A DNA stretch of 64,000 nt from Streptococcus porcinus (GCF_900475415.1 NZ_LS483388.1:482001-546000), one strand, 5' to 3'. Counted from the stretch's first letter, positions 1 to 8,737 are shown. The notes: generated from the letters alone by a model not told the origin. Numbers and translations are program-made.

Positions 1-2
1 TT

Positions 3-37
3 AACCCTAGTCTTTGTAAAGAAGACTAGGGTTTTTT
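3..37 (+). terminator. Rho-independent terminator of an upstream gene
   Basis: Perfect 12-bp stem (3-14 with 22-33), loop TGTAAAG, followed by a T run to position 37. It closes a + strand transcript whose gene lies outside the window. Confidence 0.85.
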
Positions 38-229
38 GTGAATAAAAGCAGTGTGCTTAATACCTCTTAACCTTATTTTGAAGATTGTTTACAACAAGAT
101 TCATTTTTTGATATTTTGATTGCTTTTTTAATATCATTTTCGAATATCTAGATGAAGAATAATGGGAAAATAGCCAGTTTTGGGAAAGAATCATGTCATG
201 ATAATATCGTCATAATAAAGGAGTTTTGT

Positions 230-439
230 ATGTCAGAATCAACCTCAATCTGTCTGTCAGATGACTTAAACCAACAATTGAACTTTTGGACAAGCGCATA
301 TCATATCAGTAAGTCAGAGTTTATTAATCAGATTATTAGGGAAAAACTAGATTCACTCTATGCAATTCAAGAAGCTAATTTAGCTATGCGAGACTGGATT
401 AAAGAACATCAGAATTCGTATTTTAGCCCGATAAAATGA
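230..439 (+). CDS. Ribbon-helix-helix (RelB/CopG-like) antitoxin-type protein, orphan
   Basis: Small 69-residue protein with a predicted beta strand (residues about 3-9, STSICLS) followed by two helices, the pattern of a ribbon-helix-helix DNA-binding domain as in RelB/CopG antitoxins. An upstream in-frame ATG at 152 exists, but the ATG at 230 has a good ribosome binding site (AAGGAG about 6 nt upstream) and begins right at the fold, so I choose it. The stop overlaps an ATG (ATGA, 436-439), the usual coupling between antitoxin and toxin genes, yet only a broken remnant follows. It may repress its own promoter. Function as an antitoxin is inferred from fold and layout only. Confidence 0.65.
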   Translation: MSESTSICLSDDLNQQLNFWTSAYHISKSEFINQIIREKLDSLYAIQEANLAMRDWIKEHQNSYFSPIK

Positions 440-518
440 AACATGTGGACAAATCTAAAAGATTGGTAACAACGGATTTCTAATGGAGAAGTCTTATATG
501 CTAAAAGGTAAGTATTAA
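436..518 (+). pseudogene. Possible remnant of a RelE-type toxin gene
   Basis: An ATG overlapping the antitoxin stop opens a 15-codon frame (MKHVDKSKRLVTTDF) ending at 483. A shifted frame from 483 reads MEKSYMLKGKY and stops at 518. Both pieces resemble stretches of RelE-family toxins (an N-terminal strand, and the LKGKY segment that precedes the core strands), as if an internal deletion and a frameshift had destroyed the gene. The similarity is short and judged by eye. Confidence 0.25.
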
Positions 519-610
519 AAGGAAGAGTTTGAAAAAAGCCCTAAAGTTACTTGTATAATGTTCTAGCTTGCCCGAAGTTTAGCTTCATTTCTGCCAATTT
601 TTCCCCTTCG

Positions 611-619
611 TGTTATAAT
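611..619 (+). promoter_or_regulatory. Extended -10 promoter of the MocA-type oxidoreductase gene
   Basis: TGTTATAAT (TG-n-TATAAT) 30 nt upstream of the start codon at 650. No good -35 is visible at the expected distance, as is common for extended -10 promoters. Confidence 0.55.
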
Positions 620-649
620 AGTTTTATAATATAGGAATGGGGATTTGAA

Positions 650-1609
650 ATGGCGATAGTGAGGTATGGTGTGGTGTCTACGGCTCAAGTAGCGCCAAGA
701 TTTATTGAAGGTGTCCGATTGGCTGGAAATGGTGAAATAGGTGCTGTTTCTAGTCGCTCTCTTGAAAAAGCACGGACTTTTGCGGCACAGTATCATATTC
801 CTAAAGCTTACGGTAGTCTTTCTGGAATGCTTGCAGATCCAGACATTGATATCATTTATGTCCCTACAATTAATAAAGATCACTATAATTGTGCAAAAAA
901 AGCCCTACAGGCTGGGAAACATGTGTTAGTAGAAAAGCCCTTTACCCTTACATATGCAGAAGCTCGAGAGCTTTTTAATTTGGCATATCGTAAGAAGCTT
1001 TTCTTAATGGAGGCTCAAAAATCAGTTTTTATTCCTCTCACGGATATAATCAAAAAGACCATTCAATCTGGGGAACTAGGAGACATTCTTTCTGTTAGCT
1101 CAACCACTGCTTATCCCAATATAGACCATATTACTTGGTTTACGGATTTAGAAGCAGGTGGAGGCACAGCTCATTTTATGGCGCCATATGCTTTTTCATA
1201 CCTTCAGTATCTTTTTGACTGTCCTATTGAAAAGGCAGGTGGTATAGCCAACTTTCCAGAAGGGATGAGTGATAGTCAGTCTAAGATTCTCTTGCAAATG
1301 GGAAATGGTGTCATGGTTGATATTTTTCTAACGACCAAGCTTAAGTTGAAACATAAAATGACGATCCGAGGAACCAAAGGGACATTAGAGATTCCTAGTT
1401 TTTGGAAATCAACAATGGCGACGCTGACCTACGAAGATGGTAGTCGCAGATTATTAGAAGCTCCCATGGATAGTGATTTTGCTTCTGAAGCTTATCACGT
1501 TAGTCAAATGATTCAAGAAGGTGCAACAACGAGTCCAATTATGAAACCACAGATTACTCTTCTCACCATTAAAATTATCGAGGAACTTTATAAATCTTGG
1601 GGAAAATAA
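650..1609 (+). CDS. Gfo/Idh/MocA family oxidoreductase
   Basis: NAD(P)-dependent oxidoreductase of 319 residues, the normal family length. The N-terminal half is a Rossmann domain and carries the family signature EKP at residues 95-97 (context [10 protein letters not shown]), whose Lys contacts cofactor and substrate. The C-terminal half is the alpha/beta substrate domain. Family members oxidise or reduce sugars, inositols or related hydroxyl compounds. The substrate cannot be read from the sequence. The gene stands alone, with its own extended -10 promoter and a terminator starting at its stop codon, so context gives no clue to the pathway. Expected in the cytoplasm. Confidence 0.85.
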   Translation: MAIVRYGVVSTAQVAPRFIEGVRLAGNGEIGAVSSRSLEKARTFAAQYHIPKAYGSLSGMLADPDIDIIYVPTINKDHYNCAKKALQAGKHVLVEKPFTLTYAEARELFNLAYRKKLFLMEAQKSVFIPLTDIIKKTIQSGELGDILSVSSTTAYPNIDHITWFTDLEAGGGTAHFMAPYAFSYLQYLFDCPIEKAGGIANFPEGMSDSQSKILLQMGNGVMVDIFLTTKLKLKHKMTIRGTKGTLEIPSFWKSTMATLTYEDGSRRLLEAPMDSDFASEAYHVSQMIQEGATTSPIMKPQITLLTIKIIEELYKSWGK

Positions 1610-1632
1610 AAGGTACAAGTAGTGCCTTTTTT
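1609..1632 (+). terminator. Terminator after the oxidoreductase gene
   Basis: 8-bp stem (1609-1616 with 1622-1629, one G.T pair), 5-nt loop, then a T run. Confidence 0.7.
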
Positions 1633-1679
1633 GGTTAGTAATATAGTAAGGCATAAAAAAGTCTGGAAGGAGTAGAGTT

Positions 1680-2600
1680 ATGTCCGCTGAAATAAAGACG
1701 CAGGAGTTACTTAGAATTATCAATGTGGATCATTTATCTTCAGACGATAAACGGTTGTTAATGAGTTTAGGTGAGCTGGGCCATGATGTTTTAGATTACG
1801 CTCAAGATAGCAATGAGACAGCTTTTGTCAAAGAACAAGATGGATGGTTCGTTTTAGTGTATCAGCTATTGGAAGATAAGATTGTATCCCTAAAGGATGG
1901 CAATGTTCCTCGGATTATGCCCATGACTTTTCTTGTCAGTAATCAGTCATTATTAATTTTTGAAACAGATGAAACGGCCCAACTATTGGCTAAGGTTATA
2001 GACCGAGTCAATCAGAGTCAAGAACCTAAAAAAATCGTGCTCCAGTTGCTAACCCTATTTACAAAGTCCTACTTTACAGAAGTAGAGGTTATGGGAAAAG
2101 AGCGTGATTATCTGATGAATCAGTTACGACAACGTCCTACCAAGAAGAATTTAACAGAATTAGCCAATTTGCAGAGTGGCTCTGTTTATATCATGATGGG
2201 AGCTCAACAAAATGGAGAAATGTTAGCAGATTTTCAGGAATTGCCTAGCTATGACAGCTTTAGTGACCAAGTCAAAGCTGAGTTTCGAGACACGGTGATT
2301 GAGATTAAGCAATTATCCAACATGTGTTCTCTACATACACGAATTTTAGAACAATTGGCAAGCTCTTATAATAATGTTTTAAGCAATCGGCTCAATGATA
2401 ATGTGACTTCTTTAACTATTTTTACAATTGGCTTAACTGTTATTACGACGGTAACTAGTTTTTATGGAATGAATGTTAAGTTGCCTTTTGCTAAGGTAGA
2501 TATTGTGTGGTTGCTTATTTTGGTTATTACGACAATTATCGCTTTGGTTCTCATGCATTTCTTGCGACGTTTTGTGAATGATGGTCATCGCCATCTTTAG
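1680..2600 (+). CDS. CorA-like divalent cation (Mg2+) transporter
   Basis: Membrane protein of 306 residues with a long cytoplasmic N-terminal domain and two C-terminal membrane helices (about 240-261 and 274-295). The first ends in the CorA signature YGMN (GMN at 263-265), the selectivity motif of CorA/Mrs2 channels. It probably forms a pentameric magnesium or other divalent cation uptake channel. The N-terminal half is diverged from classical CorA, as in many streptococcal paralogues, so the ion is not certain. Start chosen at ATG 1680 behind GGAAGGAG. The next gene follows after 11 nt, so the two are probably co-transcribed. Confidence 0.85.
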   Translation: MSAEIKTQELLRIINVDHLSSDDKRLLMSLGELGHDVLDYAQDSNETAFVKEQDGWFVLVYQLLEDKIVSLKDGNVPRIMPMTFLVSNQSLLIFETDETAQLLAKVIDRVNQSQEPKKIVLQLLTLFTKSYFTEVEVMGKERDYLMNQLRQRPTKKNLTELANLQSGSVYIMMGAQQNGEMLADFQELPSYDSFSDQVKAEFRDTVIEIKQLSNMCSLHTRILEQLASSYNNVLSNRLNDNVTSLTIFTIGLTVITTVTSFYGMNVKLPFAKVDIVWLLILVITTIIALVLMHFLRRFVNDGHRHL

Positions 2601-2611
2601 AAAGTGAGTTT

Positions 2612-3688
2612 ATGACGATAGAAGAAAATGTCTTTCGAAAAAGGCAGATCCAACTGGATAGATTAGTGCCTTTTGGTTTTGTGCCCCAACAGGACGGCTC
2701 GTTTGTCTATCTAGCAGATATTATGGATGGAGTTTTTACTGTTCAGGTAATAATTAATGCAAAAGGTCAGCTATCTAGTCGAGTTATTGACAATGATATG
2801 GAGGAAGATTATTTAGCAGTTTATTTGGAGAAGATGGTTCCTAGCTATGTAAGACAAGTTCAAACTGCCTACCAAGGAATTTTAGAAGAAATTTCGGAAG
2901 CTTGCTGTATTTATCTCCCTTTTCATTCAAGTCAGATGAATAGGCTCAATCAGCGTTTAATGAATAAGTTTCGTGACTCTCTAGACCAACCTTTTGAAAG
3001 TTATTCTGACACCTATTCTTATAGGGTTGGAGGTAAGTGGTATGCCTTAGTTTTTTCTCTTGCTCTGAAGAAACTGGAAGGGATTACTGCGGGATATAAA
3101 AATAAAACTGCTGAGGTGATTAATCTCAAAGTGAAGCCCCATGAACTGGGTGTGCTACTTTCTCAAGAAGGGATTTATCCGGCTTATCATATGTCTAAAA
3201 AGTCTTGGATTTCAATTATCTTGGATGATAGTCTCCCTGATCAGGTTATCTGGGAGCTTATTCTTACGAGCAGATCTCTAGTAGAACCAGCACTTTTAAA
3301 GAACTCTAAAGCACCGGACTTTTGGGTTATTCCCGCTAATCTAAATTATTATGATATTGATAATGAATTTGCGGTTAGTACAGATATTTTATGGACGCAG
3401 AAAGCTTCAATAAAAGTTGGGGATTATGTTTTTATTTATATAACTGCTCCCACTAAAGCTATTCGCTATGCTTGTCGTGTTTTAGAGGCCAATATTCCTA
3501 ATGAGGGTTTTCGTTCTCGCAAGGATATTAAGAACCTAATGCGCTTGCAACTATTAGAAAGCTTTACAGATGACCAGTTGCCTCTAACACTTTTACAAGA
3601 ATATAATGTGAAATCGGTCCGTGGTCCGCGTCGCTTAACTTCAAAACTTATTGCATTTTTACAGGAAAAAGGGTATCTTAAAGGCTAA
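2612..3688 (+). CDS. MmcQ/YjbR-like protein with extra N- and C-terminal domains
   Basis: 358-residue soluble protein. The middle part (about residues 130-230) matches the MmcQ/YjbR fold, with the tract ending in a His-Met-x-Lys-Lys-x-Trp segment near residue 190 that typifies the family. The first 120 residues form a separate domain of unknown role. The C-terminal part (about 245-320, starting FWVIPANLNYYD) resembles EVE/PUA-like domains. YjbR proteins are called DNA-binding on weak grounds, so no reaction is assigned. It sits 11 nt after the corA-like gene and 30 nt before a B3/4-domain gene, suggesting one operon. Confidence 0.65.
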   Translation: MTIEENVFRKRQIQLDRLVPFGFVPQQDGSFVYLADIMDGVFTVQVIINAKGQLSSRVIDNDMEEDYLAVYLEKMVPSYVRQVQTAYQGILEEISEACCIYLPFHSSQMNRLNQRLMNKFRDSLDQPFESYSDTYSYRVGGKWYALVFSLALKKLEGITAGYKNKTAEVINLKVKPHELGVLLSQEGIYPAYHMSKKSWISIILDDSLPDQVIWELILTSRSLVEPALLKNSKAPDFWVIPANLNYYDIDNEFAVSTDILWTQKASIKVGDYVFIYITAPTKAIRYACRVLEANIPNEGFRSRKDIKNLMRLQLLESFTDDQLPLTLLQEYNVKSVRGPRRLTSKLIAFLQEKGYLKG

Positions 3689-3718
3689 TATATTTATGCT
3701 ATTGAAAGGAGCTAGTGT

Positions 3719-4444
3719 ATGTCACGTTTTATAGTTGACCAGAGTTTTTGGAATTTATTTCCAGAAGCACAATTAGGAGTTATTCTCTTACGCGATTATC
3801 GGTCTCCAGAGGAGTCGTCTGAGGTGATAAAAGAGATCTTAAGAGAAAGTCAGTCTCTTGCCAAAGAACACCTGACAGAAAATAATTTTGCAGATAATGA
3901 GGTCATTCAGACCTACCGCAATGCCTACCAACAGTTTAAAACGAAAAAAGGAGCTCGCTCCAGCATTGAAGCTCTGTTGAAGCGTGTGTCAAAGGGAAAT
4001 CAAATTCCCTCAATTAGTCCCTTGGTTGATATTTATAATGCTGCTAGTTTACGTTTTGGTTTACCGGTGGGTGCTGAAGATTTAGATAGTTTTGTTGGTG
4101 ATTTGCGCTTAACTATTACAGATGGTAATGATTCTTTTTATCTGATAGGTGAGGAAAATAATTCGCCAACTTTACCGAATGAACTTTGTTATAAAGATGA
4201 TGTTGGTGCAGTTTGTCGTTGCTTAAATTGGCGTGATGGTGAAAGAACAATGATTACTGCTAATACTAAAAATGCTTTTTTAGTTATTGAACTGTTAGAT
4301 AGAAGTAGGAGTGATCAATTGATAGAAGCGTTAGATTTTATTGAAGGCCATGCTAGGTTACAACTTGGAGCGGAAACAGAAAGGTATGTTTTAAGGAAAG
4401 AAAACTATTATATTGATCTGGGGAAAAATTCAATAAAAGATTAG
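3719..4444 (+). CDS. B3/4 (tRNA-synthetase beta-like) domain protein
   Basis: 241-residue protein matching the free-standing B3/B4 domain otherwise found in the beta subunit of phenylalanyl-tRNA synthetase. The core is visible from a segment with an arginine-rich helix (KKGARSSIEALLKR, about residues 77-90) to the strand RLTITDG. In PheRS this domain edits mischarged Tyr-tRNA. Stand-alone copies are common in Firmicutes but mostly uncharacterised, so an editing role is only a possibility. Start ATG 3719 has GAAAGGAG upstream. Last gene of the probable corA-yjbR-B3/4 operon. Confidence 0.75.
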   Translation: MSRFIVDQSFWNLFPEAQLGVILLRDYRSPEESSEVIKEILRESQSLAKEHLTENNFADNEVIQTYRNAYQQFKTKKGARSSIEALLKRVSKGNQIPSISPLVDIYNAASLRFGLPVGAEDLDSFVGDLRLTITDGNDSFYLIGEENNSPTLPNELCYKDDVGAVCRCLNWRDGERTMITANTKNAFLVIELLDRSRSDQLIEALDFIEGHARLQLGAETERYVLRKENYYIDLGKNSIKD

Positions 4445-4589
4445 AACTTTTTGCGAGCTACCTCAAACCATGTTGCATTTATTTAGACGTTGAGAAGGGT
4501 AAGCTACTTATTTAGCAAGTTTAATTGATAAAGGCAGAACCATTTTGCATAGGATTAATCTGACAGTATAGTAGAATTTTAAAGAAATA

Positions 4590-4618
4590 TAAAATGAAGA
4601 CAAGTAGGTCTTGTCTTC
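4590..4618 (-). terminator. Terminator of the minus-strand argR gene
   Basis: Perfect 9-bp hairpin (4596-4604 with 4610-4618). Read on the minus strand it is followed by ATTTTAT, and it lies just past the argR stop codon. Confidence 0.6.
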
Positions 4619-4645
4619 AAGCTATGTTTTTTAGAAAAATTGGAT

Positions 4646-5119
4646 TTACTTATTGCTAAAGAAAAATGGTGGGGTATAATTGCTTAAGGTTTCAAAGCAA
4701 GCTTTTGCTCCATCGTTGTCTTCGCAAATGATCAAACAGGTATCATCTCCGCAGACAGTGGCTACGATTTCTGAAATCTGCATAGCATCTAAGATAGAGC
4801 CGAATGACTGGGCTAGTCCAGGAAGGGTTTTAAGAACGATTTGATTCTGAACAATTTTTAACATGACCAAGGCGTCTTCCATATAAAAACGCAAGCGATG
4901 CTCCCATCGACTCTGAGAAATGGATAAGGTCTCATAGTGTGTAGACTCGCCATTTGAAACTTTAACTAAATTTAGCTCTTTCATATCGCGAGAAAGGGTA
5001 GCCTGAGTGATGTGAATTCCGTTTTTTTCCAAGCGACTCTGTAGTTCTTGTTGGGTGTGAATAGTTGTTTCTGAAATTAATGAACGAATGAGTTGGTGTC
5101 GAATTTCTTTTTTATTCAT
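4646..5119 (-). CDS. argR: Arginine repressor of the arginine deiminase locus (ArgR/AhrC family)
   Basis: 157-residue ArgR-family regulator. The N-terminal winged helix (to about residue 70) carries the recognition segment [13 protein letters not shown]. The C-terminal half is the oligomerisation and arginine-binding domain, ending in the characteristic ICGDDT/VAT-type stretch ([14 protein letters not shown] near residues 119-132). ArgR proteins are hexameric and use L-arginine as cofactor. Transcribed divergently from flpS and placed beside arcA, so it most likely tunes the arc genes to arginine supply. A second paralogue lies next to recN in this window. Promoter TTTACA-17-TATACT is clear on the minus strand. 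Confidence 0.9.
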   Translation of the reverse strand: MNKKEIRHQLIRSLISETTIHTQQELQSRLEKNGIHITQATLSRDMKELNLVKVSNGESTHYETLSISQSRWEHRLRFYMEDALVMLKIVQNQIVLKTLPGLAQSFGSILDAMQISEIVATVCGDDTCLIICEDNDGAKACFETLSNYTPPFFFSNK

Positions 5120-5155
5120 ATTCGTCTCTTCCTTTAATTTTCTGCAATCAACCCG

Positions 5156-5184
5156 AGTATATCAAAAAGCTAATCTTCTGTAAA
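5156..5184 (-). promoter_or_regulatory. argR promoter
   Basis: On the minus strand, TTTACA (5179-5184), a 17-bp spacer and TATACT (5156-5161), about 37 nt upstream of the argR start codon. Confidence 0.7.
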
Positions 5185-5191
5185 GAATTTT

Positions 5192-5207
5192 ATAGAAACG
5201 CTTACAA
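5192..5207. promoter_or_regulatory. cre site (CcpA) between argR and flpS
   Basis: The reverse complement TTGTAAGCGTTTCTAT matches the cre consensus WTGNAARCGNWWWCAW at 14 of 16 positions. It overlaps the flpS -35 element and lies just upstream of the argR -35, so CcpA binding could repress flpS and thereby the arc genes. Confidence 0.65.
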
Positions 5208-5230
5208 TAGGCTAATCTTTGTGGTAGAAT
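5202..5230 (+). promoter_or_regulatory. flpS promoter
   Basis: TTACAA (5202-5207), 17-bp spacer, TAGAAT (5225-5230). The -35 overlaps the cre site. Confidence 0.65.
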
Positions 5231-5261
5231 TAGAATAACATAGGGAAGTTGGAGGTTGCAT

Positions 5262-5939
5262 TTGATTAGACGTGAAGATTATCAATATTTAAGAAAATTA
5301 AATGATTTTAAATTTTTCTCCATTGAAGAATTTGACAAAATTGTTGGTCAGATGGAGCGCCGAAAGGTACAAAAAGGCCATATTTTGTTTTTTGAAGGAG
5401 ATAAGCGTGATAAATTATTTTTAGTAACATCAGGTTATTTCAAAGTTGAACAAACCGACCAATCTGGCTCCTTTATATATACGGATTTTATAAGACATGG
5501 AACGATTTTTCCCTATGGTGGAATGTTTACAGACGACGCTTATCATTTTTCAGTTGTAGCAATAACAGATGTTACTTACTATTATTTACCCACGGATTTG
5601 TTTGAAAAATTTTCAGCAGATAATCCCAGACAAATGGTTCATCTTTATAGTAAATTGTCTCGGTTGTTAGAGTTGCATGAGTTACGAGTTCGTAATTTAA
5701 TCACTTCTAGTGCTAGCGAACGTGTTATCCAATCTTTAGCTATTCTTTTAATCGAGATGGGGGATGAGGAAAATAAATTACCATTTCAGTTGACCTCAAC
5801 AGACATTGCCAACATGAGCGGAACAACTCGTGAAACAGTTAGTCATGTCCTAAGTAAACTTAAACGGGAAAAATTATTAGTGAGAAAAAACAAATATTTA
5901 ACGTTTTTAGATAGAGATTTTTTCTTAAAACATACCTAA
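5262..5939 (+). CDS. flpS: Crp/Fnr-family regulator of the arginine deiminase operon (FlpS-like)
   Basis: Crp/Fnr-type activator of about 225 residues. It has an N-terminal cyclic-nucleotide-binding-like beta barrel (about 20-125), a long dimer helix and a C-terminal winged helix (TSTDIANMSGTTRETVSHVL). It contains no cysteine at all, so it cannot hold the FNR iron-sulfur cluster or form a redox disulfide. Start: the TTG at 5256 directly abuts GGAGG (5251-5255), so the TTG at 5262, six nt after that site, is the better start. Streptococcal FlpS activates arcABC. Its position between argR and arcA supports the same role here. The effector is not apparent. Confidence 0.85.
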   Translation: MIRREDYQYLRKLNDFKFFSIEEFDKIVGQMERRKVQKGHILFFEGDKRDKLFLVTSGYFKVEQTDQSGSFIYTDFIRHGTIFPYGGMFTDDAYHFSVVAITDVTYYYLPTDLFEKFSADNPRQMVHLYSKLSRLLELHELRVRNLITSSASERVIQSLAILLIEMGDEENKLPFQLTSTDIANMSGTTRETVSHVLSKLKREKLLVRKNKYLTFLDRDFFLKHT

Positions 5940-6064
5940 GGATAAAAGATACAACTTAATTTTTACTTTTTTAAAATTTATAACTATAAATATTTTCGCA
6001 AAAATGTAAAAAACATACAAGAAACCGGATACATTTTAATAAAGTTTCATTTTTTGAATAAAAT

Positions 6065-6080
6065 CAGTAAGCGATTTCAC
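6065..6080 (+). promoter_or_regulatory. cre site (CcpA) upstream of arcA
   Basis: CAGTAAGCGATTTCAC fits the cre consensus at 13 of 16 positions, including the full central AAGCG core. It lies about 130 nt before the arcA start. Catabolite repression of arginine deiminase genes is well known in streptococci. The nearby TTGAATAAAATCA (about 6054-6066) could be part of an ArgR box but is too weak to list separately. Confidence 0.6.
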
Positions 6081-6096
6081 AATGAAAGAGTGAAAT
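6074..6096. promoter_or_regulatory. Inverted repeat overlapping the arcA cre, possible FlpS operator
   Basis: Perfect 7-bp inverted repeat ATTTCAC-N9-GTGAAAT. The half-site GTGA/TCAC resembles Crp/Fnr-family operators, although the spacing is longer than the usual 6 nt. The left arm overlaps the cre site, so CcpA and FlpS binding could compete. Confidence 0.4.
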
Positions 6097-6206
6097 TTAC
6101 CGCATATATTCCTTTGTTAAAAGGTAAACTATGTATGTAAGCAAGATTGAACAAATCTTGAAAGGTGAATTCACACAACTTATCATTTAGAAAGAGGTTA
6201 AAAGTT

Positions 6207-7439
6207 ATGACTGCTAAATCACCGATTCATGTTTATTCTGAAATTGGCAAACTTAAAAAAGTTATGCTACACAGACCTGGTAAAGAAATTGAAAATTTAA
6301 TGCCAGACTATCTAGAAAGATTATTATTTGATGATATTCCTTTTCTAGAAAATGCTCAAAAAGAGCATGATGCTTTTGCTCAAGCTCTTAGAGAAGAAGG
6401 TATTGAAGTTCTTTACCTTGAAAAATTAGCAGCTGAATCATTGATTAACGATGATGTTCGCAAAGCTTTTATTGACGAATATATTGAGGAAGCTAACATC
6501 AGAGGCCGCTCTACTAAAGAAGCAATTCGCGAGTTACTTTTGTCAATTAAAGATAATCAAGAGTTGATTGATAAAACAATGGCTGGAGTTCAAAAATCTG
6601 AGCTTCCAGAAATCTCTGACGATGAAAAAGGATTAACAGACCTTGTAGAATCTGACTATCCGTTTGCGATTGATCCTATGCCAAACTTATACTTCACTCG
6701 TGATCCATTCGCAACTATTGGTGAAGGTGTTTCGCTAAATCACATGTTCTCTGAAACTCGTAACCGTGAAACACTTTATGGTAAATACATTTTCACTCAC
6801 CATCCTGAGTATGGTGGTAAAGTGCCAATGGTTTACGATCGCAGTGAAAATACTCGTATTGAAGGAGGAGATGAGCTCGTTCTTTCTAAGGATGTTTTAG
6901 CAGTAGGTATTTCACAGCGTACTGATGCAGCATCTATTGAAAAACTTTTGATCAATATCTTCAAAGAAAACCTAGGCTTCAAAAAAGTATTGGCCTTTGA
7001 ATTTGCTAACAACCGTAAATTTATGCATTTGGATACTGTTTTCACTATGGTTGACTATGATAAATTCACAATTCATCCAGAGATTGAAGGTGACTTGCGC
7101 GTTTATTCCGTAACTTATGAAAATGATAAACTTAAAATTGTTGAAGAAAACGGTGACTTAGCAGAACTTCTTGCTGATAATCTAGGTGTTGACAAAGTTG
7201 AGTTGATTCGTTGTGGTGGTGATAATATTGTTGCTGCTGGACGTGAACAATGGAACGACGGTTCTAATACTTTAACAATTGCACCAGGTGTTGTAGTCGT
7301 CTATAATCGTAACACTATTACAAACGCTATCTTAGAATCTAAAGGTTTAAGACTTATTAAGATTGAAGGAAGTGAACTTGTTCGTGGTCGTGGTGGACCT
7401 CGTTGCATGTCAATGCCATTTGAACGTGAAGACTTATAA
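6207..7439 (+). CDS. arcA: Arginine deiminase
   Basis: Hydrolyses L-arginine to citrulline and ammonia, the first step of the arginine deiminase pathway, in the cytoplasm. 410 residues, the normal length. The catalytic Cys is at about residue 400 (GPRCMSMP). Other active-site segments are the FTRDPF loop, EGGDELV and [10 protein letters not shown]. An in-frame ATG at 6165 would extend the protein, but the family start [16 protein letters not shown] at 6207 has its own AGAAAGAGG site. First gene of arcABDTC, with cre and putative FlpS sites upstream. The ammonia and ATP produced by the pathway protect streptococci from acid, and the enzyme is also known as SAGP in S. pyogenes. Confidence 0.97.
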   Translation: MTAKSPIHVYSEIGKLKKVMLHRPGKEIENLMPDYLERLLFDDIPFLENAQKEHDAFAQALREEGIEVLYLEKLAAESLINDDVRKAFIDEYIEEANIRGRSTKEAIRELLLSIKDNQELIDKTMAGVQKSELPEISDDEKGLTDLVESDYPFAIDPMPNLYFTRDPFATIGEGVSLNHMFSETRNRETLYGKYIFTHHPEYGGKVPMVYDRSENTRIEGGDELVLSKDVLAVGISQRTDAASIEKLLINIFKENLGFKKVLAFEFANNRKFMHLDTVFTMVDYDKFTIHPEIEGDLRVYSVTYENDKLKIVEENGDLAELLADNLGVDKVELIRCGGDNIVAAGREQWNDGSNTLTIAPGVVVVYNRNTITNAILESKGLRLIKIEGSELVRGRGGPRCMSMPFEREDL

Positions 7440-7723
7440 TATCGCCTTTCAATAGGATGAAACGAGTCAGAGGCTCGGGTTAATTCATACTCTACTGACG
7501 ATAGTTAGTATCTTTCATAAATAAAGTAGTAGTGGATTAACTAAAGACTATTGTCCCCTTACTATATAGTAAAAACACATAGTGTATGTGGAAGTCAGGT
7601 CTAACCATTAGGGCGCTTCCTTATCCGTTAGAACTTGATTTCCCATAACGCTATATGTCTAAAATAGCGAGATAGTAAAATCTCAACAAAACCTAAAATT
7701 TTATATTTTGAAGGAGAAAGAAA
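7440..7723. other. 284-bp arcA-arcB spacer with palindromes, no ORF
   Basis: No coding frame of note. It holds a perfect 14-bp palindrome TTACTATATAGTAA (7559-7572), right next to CACATA-gtg-TATGTG (7576-7590), and a 6-bp hairpin CGCTAT-N9-ATAGCG near 7650-7672. No good U-tailed terminator is seen. In S. pyogenes, as I recall, an acetyltransferase gene occupies this place. Here it is absent. Confidence 0.5.
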
Positions 7724-8737
7724 ATGACTCAAGTATTCCAAGGACGTAGCTTCTTAGCTGAAAAAGATTTCACACGTGAAGAATTTGAATACCTTATTGA
7801 TTTAGCAGCTCACTTAAAAGACCTAAAAAAACGTGGTATTCCACATCACTATTTAGAAGGAAAAAACATTGCCCTTTTATTTGAAAAAACTTCTACACGT
7901 ACTCGTGCAGCATTTACAACTGCAGCAATCGATCTAGGAGCACACCCTGAATACCTCGGTGCAAATGATATCCAACTTGGTAAAAAAGAATCAACAGAAG
8001 ACACAGCAAAAGTTCTTGGACGTATGTTCGACGGTATTGAATTCCGTGGATTCAGCCAAAGAATGGTTGAAGAATTAGCTGAGTTCGCAGGAGTTCCAGT
8101 ATGGAATGGTCTTACTGACGAATGGCATCCAACCCAAATGCTTGCTGACTACCTTACTATCAAAGAAAACTTTGGTAAACTTGAAGGAATCACACTTGTG
8201 TATTGTGGTGACGGACGTAACAACGTTGCTAACTCACTTTTAGTTGCAGGTACTATGATGGGGGTTAACGTACATATCTTCTCACCAAAAGAATTATTCC
8301 CTGATGAAGAAATTGTTAAGCTAGCGGAAGGCTATGCTGAAAAATCAGGAGCACACATTTTAGTTACCGATAACGCAGATGAAGCTGTCAAAGGTGCAGA
8401 TGTCTTCTACACAGACGTTTGGGTTTCTATGGGCGAAGAAGATAAATTTAAAGAACGTGTTGAATTACTTCAACCTTATCAAGTTAATATGGAACTTGTT
8501 AAAAAAGCTAATAACGACAAACTTATCTTCTTACACTGCTTACCAGCGTTCCATGATACAAAAACTGTCTATGGAAAAGATGTCGAAGAAAAATATGGCG
8601 TATCTGAAATGGAAGTTACTGATGAAGTCTTCCGTAGCGATTTTGCAAAACATTTTGATCAAGCTGAAAACCGTATGCATACTATTAAGGCTGTTATGGC
8701 AGCAACTCTTGGAAATCTTTTCATTCCAAAAGTGTAA
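7724..8737 (+). CDS. arcB: Catabolic ornithine carbamoyltransferase
   Basis: Converts citrulline and phosphate into ornithine and carbamoyl phosphate, step two of the arginine deiminase pathway. 337 residues, full length. The carbamoyl-phosphate motif STRTR is at residues 57-61, with HPTQ (in [10 protein letters not shown]) and the ornithine-binding HCLPAFHD segment near residue 270. The ribosome binding site is GAAGGAG. Lies between arcA and arcD. In this arrangement the enzyme works in the phosphorolytic direction and supplies carbamoyl phosphate to arcC. Codon use is strongly biased, as expected for a highly expressed gene. Confidence 0.97.
   Translation: MTQVFQGRSFLAEKDFTREEFEYLIDLAAHLKDLKKRGIPHHYLEGKNIALLFEKTSTRTRAAFTTAAIDLGAHPEYLGANDIQLGKKESTEDTAKVLGRMFDGIEFRGFSQRMVEELAEFAGVPVWNGLTDEWHPTQMLADYLTIKENFGKLEGITLVYCGDGRNNVANSLLVAGTMMGVNVHIFSPKELFPDEEIVKLAEGYAEKSGAHILVTDNADEAVKGADVFYTDVWVSMGEEDKFKERVELLQPYQVNMELVKKANNDKLIFLHCLPAFHDTKTVYGKDVEEKYGVSEMEVTDEVFRSDFAKHFDQAENRMHTIKAVMAATLGNLFIPKV

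Noticed and set aside
563..883. Minus-strand frame of 106 codons at the start of the MocA-type gene
   Set aside because: It lies opposite a clear coding gene, has no ribosome binding site, and its product looks like a shadow of the other strand.
6001..6060. Possible ArgR boxes upstream of arcA
   Set aside because: Several AT-rich ATACA/TGAATA pieces are present, but none forms a convincing pair of 18-bp ARG boxes by eye. A matrix scan would be needed.
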